DNA from: Bacteroidota bacterium
GTDB taxonomy: Bacteria > Bacteroidota > Bacteroidia > Bacteroidales > F082
Assembly: GCA_020444415.1 (NCBI GenBank)
Contig: JAHLLA010000004.1
Location: forward strand, 159,927-223,926
Direction: 5' to 3'
Length of the DNA: 64,000 nucleotides
The position numbers were made by a program, and so were the translations under genes. The notes under the pieces are model-generated. The model saw only the letters and a list, made by a program, of their open reading frames with translations. It was not told where the DNA came from and did no database searches. Below are positions 42,454 to 51,677 of this stretch, piece by piece (position 1 is the stretch's first letter; the number at the start of each line of letters is the position of its first letter).

Positions 42454-44682
42454 ATGAATAATTTGAACCTAGAAGATAAAATTGGATTGGATGTCAAAAC
42501 ACTTAAAATTGTTCATAAAATTCTTATTGAGAACCCACAGATAAAAACCATCTTTGAATCTTCGGAAACTTACCTCGAAACCAGGCATAAGCTTCGGCAA
42601 TGGGTGTTGGATTACCTGCACGAGCATCCACATGCTCTTAATTATTACCTGAAAAAGGCCAGGGGTATGAGTGCCCTGAAGAAAATTTCCTGGCGTGATT
42701 ACGCGGCCATCCGGTTAATGGATTATTTGGACAATGATGGAAAATCGTTTACGGATCCCAACCGGAAAAACAAAAGAATTGTCAGTCAACCCATTAAAAA
42801 CTTATGGCTGGCCATTCATCATGGAAAAGGAAGTGCCAAAGCCGATTTCTTTATCGATATGCTGTACCTGTTCCGACAGATGAATGGAATGTTGCCCCGC
42901 AGGATACCGAATTATGATCAGGTGAACCAGTGGATGGACAATCACCTTTCAGGCCTCGATGCTGATATTCAGCAAATGAGGCAAATAAATAAAGAACGGA
43001 TTATCAGGGTAATCATACGTAAAATTGACCAGGGAGAAATCAAAAGCGGACGATTCAGGTTCAAGCCGGGCATCAGCAATGAAGAAAAGTTTAAAACTGC
43101 AATGGAATGGTGGGATGACCACCGGTTTCATTTAACATTTGCGGTAAAAACACCCGCCGATTTAAATGAAATGCTCGATCATTCGCTTCGCGAAGACATT
43201 TTGAAAGTCTTAAAAAAAGCCGAACAAAAAGGAATTCCAATTTTTGTCAATCCACATTACCTCTCATTAATCAGCGTTGATACCAAACCAGGTTTAACCG
43301 GTGCCGACCAGGCATTGAGGGAGTATATTTTACCTAATAAAGAACTGGTAAATGAATTTGGAAATATCCATGCGTGGGAAAAAGAAGATGTCATTCAACC
43401 GGGAGAACCTAATGCCGCCGGATGGATACTTCCTCCTTTCTATAACGTGCACAGGCGCTATCCCGAAGTAGCTATTCTAATACCTGATACGGCAGGACGG
43501 GCTTGCGGCGGACTCTGCGTATCATGCCAGCGAATGTATGATTTCCAGAGCGGCCGTTTCAATTTCGACCTGGAGAAACTCACTCCAAAGATATCATGGC
43601 CCGAAAAACTGGAATTATTACTGAAGTATTGGGAAAATGATCCTCAACTGCGTGATATCTTAATTACCGGGGGGGATGCCTTCATGAATAGCGACCATTC
43701 ACTCAGGCAAATCCTGGATGCAGTGTTGCGTATGGCAGAACGAAAAAAAGAAGCCAATCTGAAAAGACCGGATGGAGAAAAATATGCCGAAATCAGCCGC
43801 GTACGGCTCGGAACACGATTGCCAATTTATATCCCGCAACGCGTAACAGACGAAATGGCCGAAATCCTGAATGAATTCAGAAAAAAAGCGTCAAAAATAG
43901 GTATCAGGCAATTCGTGATACAAACACATATTCAATCGGCAATGGAAATTACCCCCGAGACGAAAGAATGTGTGCGCAAACTTATTGCTGCCGGATGGGT
44001 GGTTACCAATCAACTGGTTTACACCACCGCTTCATCCCGACGGGGCCATACGGCAAAACTTCGTAAAGTACTGAACGACATAGGGGTAATTCCCTATTAT
44101 ACATTCTCTGTAAAAGGATTTATGGAGAACAATCATAATTTTGCAACCAACGAAAGGCTGGTGCAGGAGCGGGTGGAGGAGAAACACATGGGCCGCATCG
44201 ACAGGTCAGTTTATGAGGAGATAAAATCTCTGCCCGAACAGCCCATGCAAATAGTAAAGGCTTTACAATCATTCAGAAATAAAAATTATGTCCCGTTTCT
44301 TTCAACCGACAGGTCGGTATTAAATATGCCTGGTGTTGGAAAAAGTATGACTTTCAGAACCATCGGGATTACAAATGATGGAAGAAGAATACTTGAATTT
44401 GAACATGATCATACAAGAGTTCATAGCCCGGTCATCGATTCAATGGTTCAGATCATCATCATTGAGTCAAAATCTATTGAGAACTACCTGAAACAAATTG
44501 AAAAAATTGGGGAAGACCCGGATGAATACAGAACAGTCTGGGGATATTCACTATCAGATACAGAAAACCGGATGCCGATATATCAATATCCCGGTTATGA
44601 TTTCCGATTGACAAGTGAATTGAAGAATTTTATGACGGATCCAAACCTTATGTTCAGCAGCGAATTGGTCGGAACAAATTAG
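42454..44682 (+). CDS. KamA-family radical SAM protein (lysine 2,3-aminomutase-like)
   Basis: This 742-residue protein has the radical SAM motif CX3CX2C at C351, C355 and C358 (GRACGGLCVSCQRMY) and LITGGDAFM downstream. A lysine in MPGVGKS (K630) sits where lysine 2,3-aminomutase binds PLP. KamA enzymes are about 400-470 residues with this motif near residue 125, so this protein has roughly 220 extra N-terminal residues that are helical and charged and match no fold I know. It probably moves an amino group on an amino acid or related substrate, but the substrate is unknown. The ATG at 42454 is preferred to a TTG at 42424. A thioesterase gene follows after 27 bases. Confidence 0.82.
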   Translation: MNNLNLEDKIGLDVKTLKIVHKILIENPQIKTIFESSETYLETRHKLRQWVLDYLHEHPHALNYYLKKARGMSALKKISWRDYAAIRLMDYLDNDGKSFTDPNRKNKRIVSQPIKNLWLAIHHGKGSAKADFFIDMLYLFRQMNGMLPRRIPNYDQVNQWMDNHLSGLDADIQQMRQINKERIIRVIIRKIDQGEIKSGRFRFKPGISNEEKFKTAMEWWDDHRFHLTFAVKTPADLNEMLDHSLREDILKVLKKAEQKGIPIFVNPHYLSLISVDTKPGLTGADQALREYILPNKELVNEFGNIHAWEKEDVIQPGEPNAAGWILPPFYNVHRRYPEVAILIPDTAGRACGGLCVSCQRMYDFQSGRFNFDLEKLTPKISWPEKLELLLKYWENDPQLRDILITGGDAFMNSDHSLRQILDAVLRMAERKKEANLKRPDGEKYAEISRVRLGTRLPIYIPQRVTDEMAEILNEFRKKASKIGIRQFVIQTHIQSAMEITPETKECVRKLIAAGWVVTNQLVYTTASSRRGHTAKLRKVLNDIGVIPYYTFSVKGFMENNHNFATNERLVQERVEEKHMGRIDRSVYEEIKSLPEQPMQIVKALQSFRNKNYVPFLSTDRSVLNMPGVGKSMTFRTIGITNDGRRILEFEHDHTRVHSPVIDSMVQIIIIESKSIENYLKQIEKIGEDPDEYRTVWGYSLSDTENRMPIYQYPGYDFRLTSELKNFMTDPNLMFSSELVGTN

Positions 44683-44709
44683 TTTGTATATTCGATTCAA
44701 ATTCTTTTT

Positions 44710-45075
44710 ATGAAACTCATTTCAACAAAGATTTGCAAAACCAGTGACATTGGTGTAAACGACATCCTGTTCGGTGGCTCTATGCTTGCATGGCTTGACG
44801 AGGCAGGAGGCATTATGGCCTCATCAGTTTGTTGCACTTCAAATATGGTAACCCTGAAAATTGAAGAAGTTCTGTTTAAAGAACCGGTAAAGGTAAAACA
44901 ACAAATACGCATCTATGGAAAAGTGGACCGGCTGGGGAAAACGTCTATTACTTTATGGGTGGAAGCACGCCGCGCCGACCTGAAAAAACAAACCGAAGTA
45001 GTTGTTTGCTCCACCAGGATGGTTTTTGTAAGAATCGATAAACAGGGAAAACCCATTCCTATTCAAGCCTGTTGA
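44710..45075 (+). CDS. Acyl-CoA thioesterase, hotdog fold (YciA-like)
   Basis: This 121-residue protein has the YciA/acyl-CoA hydrolase pattern: DIGVNDILFGGSMLAWLDEA with the catalytic-site aspartate, MVTLKIEEVLFKEPVKVKQQ and SITLWVEARRADLKKQTEVV. Such enzymes release free acids from acyl-CoA. It begins 27 bases after the KamA-like gene on the same strand, so cotranscription is likely and it could act on a CoA product of that pathway. That link is inference. Confidence 0.85.
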   Translation: MKLISTKICKTSDIGVNDILFGGSMLAWLDEAGGIMASSVCCTSNMVTLKIEEVLFKEPVKVKQQIRIYGKVDRLGKTSITLWVEARRADLKKQTEVVVCSTRMVFVRIDKQGKPIPIQAC

Positions 45076-45187
45076 TATTTTTTGAATCGCTAGTCTTTTA
45101 AATTTCGCCATTTTCTTTTGAAAGATATAAATACCATCATTTATTTTAGAAATATGCCTATTTTTATCCTGTAGAAACTAATTCAGC

Positions 45188-45676
45188 ATGGAATATACCG
45201 ATATACTTATTAACATTCGAAAAATTCTCAGATCACTAAATCTCGAATCAAAAAAGATACAGAAAGAATATGGGGTAAGTATTCCACAGTTAATGTGTCT
45301 CGAATACCTGGGCGATAAAGAAGATTACCGCTCAACGCAGGGTAGCATTGCTCGTTATCTGAACCTGAATTCAAGTACCATGTCAGGTATCATTGACAGG
45401 CTCGAAATCAAAGGTTATGTGGCAAGATTACCCAATCCGGATGACAAACGAACCGTTTATATATCGCTGACTTCCAAAGGTGCCAGGTTACTGGATACCT
45501 CGCCGCAATTGTTACATCACCAACTTTCAAAGCGGCTTGAAAAATTGCCGGAGAATAAGATCAGGGAGATCAATGATGCACTGATCATACTCGTTCAGAG
45601 CTTAAATATCGAAGAAATTCAAGCTTCTCCGCTGATAACCCTTGAAGACCCCATTTCACTTAATCCTGAAGAATAA
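45188..45676 (+). CDS. MarR-family transcriptional regulator
   Basis: This 162-residue protein has the MarR winged-helix layout: an N-terminal dimer helix (ILINIRKILRSLNLESKKIQ), the recognition segment QGSIARYLNLNSSTMSGIID, the wing RLPNPDDKRTVYISLTSKG and a C-terminal dimer helix. MarR proteins bind palindromes and respond to small ligands. The upstream KamA-like promoter has inverted repeats and is a candidate target. It stands alone after the thioesterase with a gap of about 110 bases. Confidence 0.93.
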   Translation: MEYTDILINIRKILRSLNLESKKIQKEYGVSIPQLMCLEYLGDKEDYRSTQGSIARYLNLNSSTMSGIIDRLEIKGYVARLPNPDDKRTVYISLTSKGARLLDTSPQLLHHQLSKRLEKLPENKIREINDALIILVQSLNIEEIQASPLITLEDPISLNPEE

Positions 45677-45752
45677 GCAGTAAAGAAAAGTAGGCACAAC
45701 CTCAATCAGGAGGAACACGGCTTTTTTTCAAAGACCATAAAGGATTTTTTTG

Positions 45753-45760
45753 TATTTTTG
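45753..45760 (+). promoter_or_regulatory. Promoter -7 element of the small hypothetical gene
   Basis: TATTTTTG, 29 bases before the ATG at 45790. Confidence 0.5.
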
Positions 45761-45789
45761 TTCGTGCAGAAACAATAATAAATGTAAGA

Positions 45790-46173
45790 ATGAATATGGA
45801 ACAAAAAAAATCAGTTCTGGTCGCTGTCAGGAAGTATTTAGAGGAGAAAGGCTACAATCATTTTAAAGCATATCTAAAAGGACTGGATGACCCAAAAAAA
45901 ATTGTGGAAGATATTACCGGAGAGGTATTTAAGCCGGATTTAACAGCTCATTACAAAGGCACTTTACATGTATATAAGATTGAAACGGGGGATAATATTG
46001 AAACCAATAAGGAAAAATTTATCCGTAAATGCAAGAGCCTGCAACAATACGCCAATGAAAAGAAAGGACAATTACATTTAATTGTTCCTATACTACAATT
46101 TGATAAAGTGCTTACTGAAATCAATAAAAATAACCTGGAAAACGTGGGAATCCTGCAAATAGACTCATTATAG
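45790..46173 (+). CDS. Small hypothetical protein with nuclease-like pattern
   Basis: This 127-residue protein is not recognised. It has an N-terminal helix (VLVAVRKYLEEKGYNHFKAY), then GEVFKPDLTAHYKGTLHVYK, then a helix (NKEKFIRKCKSLQQYANEKK) and a strand QLHLIVP. The order helix, PD, strand with acidic residue, helix, strand loosely resembles the restriction-endonuclease-like core. The usual E-x-K catalytic triad is not clearly present, so it may be a degenerate member or something unrelated. No export signal. Confidence 0.6.
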   Translation: MNMEQKKSVLVAVRKYLEEKGYNHFKAYLKGLDDPKKIVEDITGEVFKPDLTAHYKGTLHVYKIETGDNIETNKEKFIRKCKSLQQYANEKKGQLHLIVPILQFDKVLTEINKNNLENVGILQIDSL

Positions 46174-46235
46174 ACCATTTTAAACTAATGAATTCATACA
46201 GAGACTTATAAGCGGAGTTTTCAATTCACATCAAC

Positions 46236-47684
46236 ATGCACCCACTCGACCTTATCATCTTCCTGGTTTATATCCTGCTAATGCTGGGTATAGGCTTCTG
46301 GTTTCACTTTCGAAATAAAAACATTGACGATTTTTATGTGGGAGGACGCCAAATGGGCAGTTGGCACATCGGTTTTTCAGTGGTAGCAACGGATGTAGGT
46401 GGCGGATTCTCAATTGGCCTTGGAGGCCTGGGTTTTGCGATCGGATTGTCTGGTTCCTGGATGCTTTTTACAGGATTATTGGGAGCCTGGCTCAGCGCTG
46501 TTTTTCTTATTCCAAAAATTAAAATCCTGTCAGATAAAAAAGGATTGTACACCTTTCCGCAGATTTTTGAAACATTCTACAATGGAAAGGTAGCGCTTGC
46601 CGCGGGTATAATTTCCGCCATCGGGTACCTGGGATTTACCAGTTCGCAATTATTAGCAGGAGCCAAACTGGCTTCTGCCACTTTTGAGGGCTTAAACCTC
46701 CAATATGCACTCATTTTGATGGGTGTTGTTGCCGTAGGTTACACGGTACTGGGCGGACTGAAAGCAGTTATTTATACCGACACTGTGCAGTGGATGATAC
46801 TTCTCGCGGGACTCATTTTTATTGGCATACCTATGGCCTATTATAAAACAGGTGGTTTGCAGGGATTACTTGATTCCGTATCTCCAGAGATGCTTTCTCT
46901 CGGTAACATTTCGTGGATTACCTTTGTTAACTGGTTGGTAACCATTCTGCCTGTTTGGTTTGTAGGCATGACACTCTACCAGCGAATCTACGCAGCCAAA
47001 TCGGTTAAACAAGCAAAAAAGGCCTGGTATATTGCCGGGCTGTTTGAATGGCCCATAATGGCATTTATGGGTGTATTGCTGGGACTATTTGCACGGGTAG
47101 CATTTGAAGGTGGTATGTTTACGGAAATCGGCTATGCAGCAGGTAGCAGTATTGATCCTGAAATGGGATTGCCCCTCCTGTTAAGGCACATTCTTCCGGT
47201 AGGATTAATGGGATTGCTTTTATCGGCATATTTTTCTGCCATCCTGTCAACAGCCGATAGCTGCCTGATCGCTGCTTCAGGAAATATTCTCACGGATATC
47301 ATTGAAAAAATTGTTTCTCATAAACTATCAGAGAAGAAAATCTTACTCTATTCAAAAATATTAACCCTACTGGTCGGTATTTTTGCGTTGTTGATCGCGT
47401 TAAATATGGAAGGCGTTTTGCAATTGATGCTTTATTCCTATGCCATTATGGTTTCAGGATTATTCATTCCCGTTCTGGCACTACTCATCTATAAAAAACC
47501 TAATACTACCGGGGCACTTAGTGCTATGATTGCAGGTGGGACAGTAACAATAGTGCTTTCCACTATCGAATCAAAACTGCCATTCGGACTGGCTGCCAAT
47601 ATTTTTGGAATAGTAGTTGCGGCACTAGTATATCTCGTAATTCATTATAAAAATCAAAATAAATATATACAACATGAAATTTAA
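46236..47684 (+). CDS. Sodium:solute symporter (SSF family)
   Basis: This 482-residue membrane protein has about 13 hydrophobic segments and the SSF landmarks: DDFYVGGRQMGSWHIGFSVV, then the unwound first core helix ATDVGGGFSIGLGGLGFAIG, and AYFSAILSTADSCLIAASGN, the sodium-site helix. The family couples Na+ influx to uptake of sugars, amino acids, carboxylates or other solutes. The substrate cannot be read, but the operon partners (amidohydrolase and racemases) point to an amino-acid derivative. Its stop overlaps the GNAT start by 11 bases. Confidence 0.93.
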   Translation: MHPLDLIIFLVYILLMLGIGFWFHFRNKNIDDFYVGGRQMGSWHIGFSVVATDVGGGFSIGLGGLGFAIGLSGSWMLFTGLLGAWLSAVFLIPKIKILSDKKGLYTFPQIFETFYNGKVALAAGIISAIGYLGFTSSQLLAGAKLASATFEGLNLQYALILMGVVAVGYTVLGGLKAVIYTDTVQWMILLAGLIFIGIPMAYYKTGGLQGLLDSVSPEMLSLGNISWITFVNWLVTILPVWFVGMTLYQRIYAAKSVKQAKKAWYIAGLFEWPIMAFMGVLLGLFARVAFEGGMFTEIGYAAGSSIDPEMGLPLLLRHILPVGLMGLLLSAYFSAILSTADSCLIAASGNILTDIIEKIVSHKLSEKKILLYSKILTLLVGIFALLIALNMEGVLQLMLYSYAIMVSGLFIPVLALLIYKKPNTTGALSAMIAGGTVTIVLSTIESKLPFGLAANIFGIVVAALVYLVIHYKNQNKYIQHEI

Positions 47685-48114
47685 ATTTTATAGCTCGGTG
47701 GAGATTTTAACCACCTTGGAGAAACAGAAAATTGTCGACTTTTTATACGAACACTTAGACGAATTTGGGGACTCGAAAGACGCCATTGGTAAAGCCATAG
47801 ACTACGCCATGCTTACCTATCCACTGGCCGGAGGTTTCATACTTGTTGCGGAAGAAAAAGAAGAAATTTTGGGTGCTGTTGTGATGAACCATACCGGAAT
47901 GAAAGGATATATCCCGGAAAATATCTTGGTTTATATTGCTGTGCACAAAGATTATAGGGGAAAAGGCCTCGGCAAAAAGCTTATGAATGAAGCCCTTTTA
48001 TATGCCAAAGGCGATATTGCGCTGCATGTAGAACCCAATAATCCCGCTAAATTTCTGTACGAAAAAATCGGATTCGATAACAAGTATCTGGAAATGAGAT
48101 TAAAAAGGTCGTAA
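47674..48114 (+). CDS. GNAT-family N-acetyltransferase
   Basis: This 146-residue protein has the acetyl-CoA-binding segment of GNAT enzymes, VYIAVHKDYRGKGLGKKLMN (R/Q-x-x-G-x-G/A), preceded by a beta-strand pair with AVVMNHTGMKGY, and a C-terminal EPNNPAKFLYEKIGF. The family acetylates amines. It overlaps the symporter gene by 11 bases and precedes the amidohydrolase by 17 bases, so it belongs to that operon. It could acetylate an amino acid whose N-acyl form is cleaved by the neighbour; the substrate is unknown. Confidence 0.9.
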   Translation: MKFKFYSSVEILTTLEKQKIVDFLYEHLDEFGDSKDAIGKAIDYAMLTYPLAGGFILVAEEKEEILGAVVMNHTGMKGYIPENILVYIAVHKDYRGKGLGKKLMNEALLYAKGDIALHVEPNNPAKFLYEKIGFDNKYLEMRLKRS

Positions 48115-48131
48115 CTTCATCATTCGGACTC

Positions 48132-49280
48132 ATGGATGATATGAACATTCAACACCAACTGGTGACACTCAGGCAACATTTGCATCAACATCCGGAAATA
48201 TCAGGTAAGGAAGCAAAAACAGCCAACCGAATTAAAAAATTTCTGAAAGCCTATGCTCCTGACCGCATTGTAGAAGAGGTAGGAGGATATGGTCTTATAG
48301 CTGAATTTAAGGGATTGAAAGAAGGTCCTACTGTCATGTTCAGATGTGAGTTGGATGCGCTGCCCATTAAAGAAATGAATACGATGGCGTATCGATCTGA
48401 AAATGCAGGGAAAGGCCATCTCTGCGGGCACGACGGCCATATGACTATGGTAGCTGGTCTTGCTTATTACCTGGAAGCCAAAAGGCCAAAAAAAGGCCGG
48501 GTGATCTTACTTTTTCAGCCCAGCGAAGAAGACGGACAGGGAGCTGAAAGAATTATTCAGGATAAAAAGTTTAATGAATTTGCTCCTGATTATATTTTCG
48601 CTATCCATAACCTGCCTGGTTACCCGATGCACAAAGTCATTTTATCTGATCAAAATTTTGCATCCGCTTCGCGAGGTATGGCAATAAAGCTTTATGGGAA
48701 ATCATCACATGCTGCAGAACCGGAAATGGGGATTAACCCCGGAATGGGCCTCTCTAAAATACTGATACAAATAGATGCATTATCGAAAAATAAGTCACTA
48801 TTCAATGATTTCGTTCTCATCACACCCATTCATGCAAAGCTGGGAAACCTTGCATATGGCACCTCTCCGGGTGAGGCTGAAGTACATTTCACACTTAGGA
48901 GTTACCTGAACAGCGATATGGAAACCCTTATTCAAAAAGCTGAAGCCATTATTAACGAAATTGCCATTCAGGAAAATTTAAGACCCGAAATTTCTTATGA
49001 AGAGATCTTTCCGGCCACAAAAAATGATCCTGGTTACACACAAATAGTGAAAAACGCTTGCACCAAAGCCGGTCTAAAATCCGTTTTTCTTGACCAACCC
49101 TTCCGGTGGTCGGAAGATTTTGGACACTTCACTTCAAAGTTTCAAGGCGCCCTGTTTGGCCTTGGTTCAGGCACTGATCAACCGGCACTTCACAACCCCG
49201 ATTTCGATTTTCCGGATGAATTGATACCATCCGGTATGGCCCTTTACAAATCGATCTATGAAAATATTTTAGACTCCTAA
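48132..49280 (+). CDS. M20-family amidohydrolase / N-acyl-amino-acid hydrolase
   Basis: This 382-residue metallohydrolase has the M20D layout: LRQHLHQHPEISGKE at the start, RCELDALPI with the metal-bridging aspartate, GHLCGHDGHMTM with the metal-binding cysteine and histidines, and LFQPSEEDGQGAERI with the catalytic glutamate pair. A dimerisation domain follows, and FRWSEDFGHFTSKFQGALFG near the end carries the final metal ligand. These enzymes remove acyl groups from N-acyl amino acids (hippurate hydrolase, N-acetyl-lysine or -diaminopimelate deacetylase). It lies 5 bases before the racemase gene. Confidence 0.92.
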   Translation: MDDMNIQHQLVTLRQHLHQHPEISGKEAKTANRIKKFLKAYAPDRIVEEVGGYGLIAEFKGLKEGPTVMFRCELDALPIKEMNTMAYRSENAGKGHLCGHDGHMTMVAGLAYYLEAKRPKKGRVILLFQPSEEDGQGAERIIQDKKFNEFAPDYIFAIHNLPGYPMHKVILSDQNFASASRGMAIKLYGKSSHAAEPEMGINPGMGLSKILIQIDALSKNKSLFNDFVLITPIHAKLGNLAYGTSPGEAEVHFTLRSYLNSDMETLIQKAEAIINEIAIQENLRPEISYEEIFPATKNDPGYTQIVKNACTKAGLKSVFLDQPFRWSEDFGHFTSKFQGALFGLGSGTDQPALHNPDFDFPDELIPSGMALYKSIYENILDS

Positions 49281-49285
49281 AGCAT

Positions 49286-50440
49286 ATGTTTAAAACCACC
49301 TCTGTTATCGAATTAAGCCAGTCGGCACTTACAGGTAACGTGCAATTTCTGAAAGAACTTATTGGCGAACACGTCAGATTTTCATCCGTAGTAAAGGGCA
49401 ATGCATACGGACATGGTATTGAGCAATTTATACCGATGGCTGAAAAAGCGGGCATCAATCATTTTTCCGTCTATAGCAGTGATGAAGCTTTCCGTGTTTT
49501 TAAAGCATCTTCAGGTGAGTCTGAAATAATGATCATGGGATGGCTGGATACCGAAGCAATGCAATGGTCAATAGAAAACGGTATCAGTTTCTGGATATTT
49601 GAGGCCGAGAGACTTGACAAAACCCTTGAAATGGCTAAAAGGCTTGGGCGTAAGGCCAAAATCCATGTGGAAGTAGAAACGGGCATGAACCGGACAGGTT
49701 TGCCCGAAAAAGGCCTTAAACATATAATGAAGAAAATACTTGACAACGGGGAACATCTTATTTTTGAAGGGCTTTGCACCCACTATGCCGGGGCTGAAAG
49801 CGTGGCCAATTACGTAAGGGTAAACCGTCAGTTGAGCAAGTTTAACAAGATCCATAAAAAATTCATCTTAAATGGTTTAAAACCCAAATACAGGCACACG
49901 GCCTGCTCGGCAGCAGCTCTCAATTATCCCAAAACACGTATGGATTTGGTTAGAATAGGTATTGCCCAGTACGGTCTCTGGCCCAGTGCCGAAACTTTTA
50001 TACAGTATATTCACGGCAAAGCCGCACGATTCGACCCACTTAACAGGATTATCTCCTGGAAAAGCGAGATTATTTCAGTTAAAAAAGTAAATGAGGGCGA
50101 ATTCATAAGTTATGGAACTACCTATCTGGCACAGGAAGAAAAGACCATCGCAGTCATCCCGGTAGGCTACTCACACGGGTTTAGCAGGATGCTTAGTAAC
50201 CAGGGAAGGGTGCTGATTCATGGGCATCGGGTAGGAATAATCGGCATGGTAAATATGAATATGATCATTGCGGATATTACATCCATTCCTGATGTGAATA
50301 TTGGCGATGAAGTAGTGATTGTTGGCAGACAGGAAGAACGCGAAATCAGCATCTCCTCCTTTAGTGAGATCAGTAACCTCGTAAATTATGAATTGCTGGC
50401 CAGATTGCCGGAAAGAACAAAACGCATTGTGATTGACTAA
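49286..50440 (+). CDS. Alanine racemase-like PLP enzyme (fold III)
   Basis: This 384-residue fold III enzyme has the PLP lysine K37 in SSVVKGNAYGHG, the barrel segment KIHVEVETGMNRTGL, the family YGLWPS (QYGLWPS), and the C-terminal beta domain with the catalytic tyrosine in FISYGTTYLA. All features of alanine racemase are present, so it interconverts L- and D-alanine or a closely related amino acid. Its place in an operon with a symporter and an amidohydrolase suggests catabolism of a D-amino acid rather than the usual murein supply. A second, diverged racemase gene follows 10 bases later. Confidence 0.92.
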   Translation: MFKTTSVIELSQSALTGNVQFLKELIGEHVRFSSVVKGNAYGHGIEQFIPMAEKAGINHFSVYSSDEAFRVFKASSGESEIMIMGWLDTEAMQWSIENGISFWIFEAERLDKTLEMAKRLGRKAKIHVEVETGMNRTGLPEKGLKHIMKKILDNGEHLIFEGLCTHYAGAESVANYVRVNRQLSKFNKIHKKFILNGLKPKYRHTACSAAALNYPKTRMDLVRIGIAQYGLWPSAETFIQYIHGKAARFDPLNRIISWKSEIISVKKVNEGEFISYGTTYLAQEEKTIAVIPVGYSHGFSRMLSNQGRVLIHGHRVGIIGMVNMNMIIADITSIPDVNIGDEVVIVGRQEEREISISSFSEISNLVNYELLARLPERTKRIVID

Positions 50441-50450
50441 TACATAAAAA

Positions 50451-51524
50451 ATGGCTTACATAGAATTATATTCGGAAAAACTGAAACACAATTTAAATTT
50501 TCTTGATTACCTTTTCTCCATCCATGGAAAAGATTGGGGAGTGGTAACCAAAATGTTGTGTGGAAATAAAGATTTTCTAAAGGAGTTGCTGAGCATGGGC
50601 GTAAGTGAGGTTCACGACTCAAGAATTTCAAACCTGAAAACCATCAAATCCATCGACCCTGATGTACAAACAGTATATATCAAACCTCCCGCTAAAAGGG
50701 TTATCAAATCGCTTGTAAAATATGCCGATGTAAGTTTTAATACAGAATTTGAAACCATCAGATCTATTTCGGAAGAAGCTGAAAGGCAGGGTAAAAAGCA
50801 CAAAATCATCATCATGGTGGAGATGGGTGATCTCAGGGAAGGGGTGCTGGGTGATGAACTGATCGATTTTTATGCCGGTATATTTAAATTGCCCAGTATT
50901 GAAGTAATTGGTCTGGGAACAAACCTGAATTGCCTGAACGGTGTAATGCCTTCTCACGACAAACTGATACAGCTAAGCCTTTATAAGCAATTAATCGAAA
51001 TCAAATTTTCAAAAAAAATAAAATGGGTTACTGCCGGATCATCTGTAACCATACCTTTGCTTCTTAAAAAAATGGTGCCTGCCGGCGATAATCATTTCCG
51101 AATAGGTGAAACCTTATATTTTGGTAATAACCTCGTTACCGGAAAAACGATCAAAGGGATGAAATCGGATGTATTTAAACTCTTTGCTCAAATTATTGAG
51201 TTGAACGAAAAACCAAAAGTCCCCATAGGTGAGTTAGGTACCAATGTAGCTGGTGAGTCACTCGAATTTGATGATAAAGACCTGGGTAAAACTTCATACA
51301 GGGCCATTATTGATTTGGGCTTATTGGACATAGAAGTAAAAAACATTACCCCCTTCGACAAATCACTTGAGTTTGCAGGCGCCAGTTCTGATATGATCGT
51401 GATGGACCTCGGGCAGAATAAGCGAAAATACAAAGTAGGTGATTTTATTAGTTTCCGTTTGAATTATATGGGAGCTCTCAGCATTTTCAACTCCAATTAT
51501 ATCGATAAAAAAGTAGTGAAATAA
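50451..51524 (+). CDS. Ornithine racemase/YhfX-like PLP enzyme (fold III)
   Basis: This 357-residue protein is a second fold III PLP enzyme. K34 in VVTKMLCGN is the predicted PLP lysine, followed by VHDSRISNLKTIK, IIIMVEMGDLREGVLG and VTAGSSVTIPLL, motifs that I associate with ornithine racemase and the YhfX/ORF6 group rather than with alanine racemase. The ending VGDFISFRLNYMGALSIF fits the same group. It is the last gene of the symporter operon. Racemisation of ornithine, lysine or another basic amino acid is the best guess; the substrate is not decided by sequence. Confidence 0.85.
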   Translation: MAYIELYSEKLKHNLNFLDYLFSIHGKDWGVVTKMLCGNKDFLKELLSMGVSEVHDSRISNLKTIKSIDPDVQTVYIKPPAKRVIKSLVKYADVSFNTEFETIRSISEEAERQGKKHKIIIMVEMGDLREGVLGDELIDFYAGIFKLPSIEVIGLGTNLNCLNGVMPSHDKLIQLSLYKQLIEIKFSKKIKWVTAGSSVTIPLLLKKMVPAGDNHFRIGETLYFGNNLVTGKTIKGMKSDVFKLFAQIIELNEKPKVPIGELGTNVAGESLEFDDKDLGKTSYRAIIDLGLLDIEVKNITPFDKSLEFAGASSDMIVMDLGQNKRKYKVGDFISFRLNYMGALSIFNSNYIDKKVVK

Positions 51525-51677
51525 GCTGGTTTACCCCAAGTATTTTGTTTACTTTCTAAAAGTTGACCATAATCAACATCCATTGTTGACATTCCTCATT
51601 TATTCTTAACGCAAGTTATGATTACTTTGCGTATAAATCTGATTTACAAATTATAACCATAAAAACAATACACGTAA

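Noticed and set aside
42454..48114. AblA/AblB pair (lysine aminomutase plus beta-lysine acetyltransferase) making the osmolyte N-acetyl-beta-lysine
   Set aside because: The KamA-like protein is far longer than AblA, and the only nearby GNAT (146 residues) is too short for AblB, three genes away and overlapping a symporter gene.
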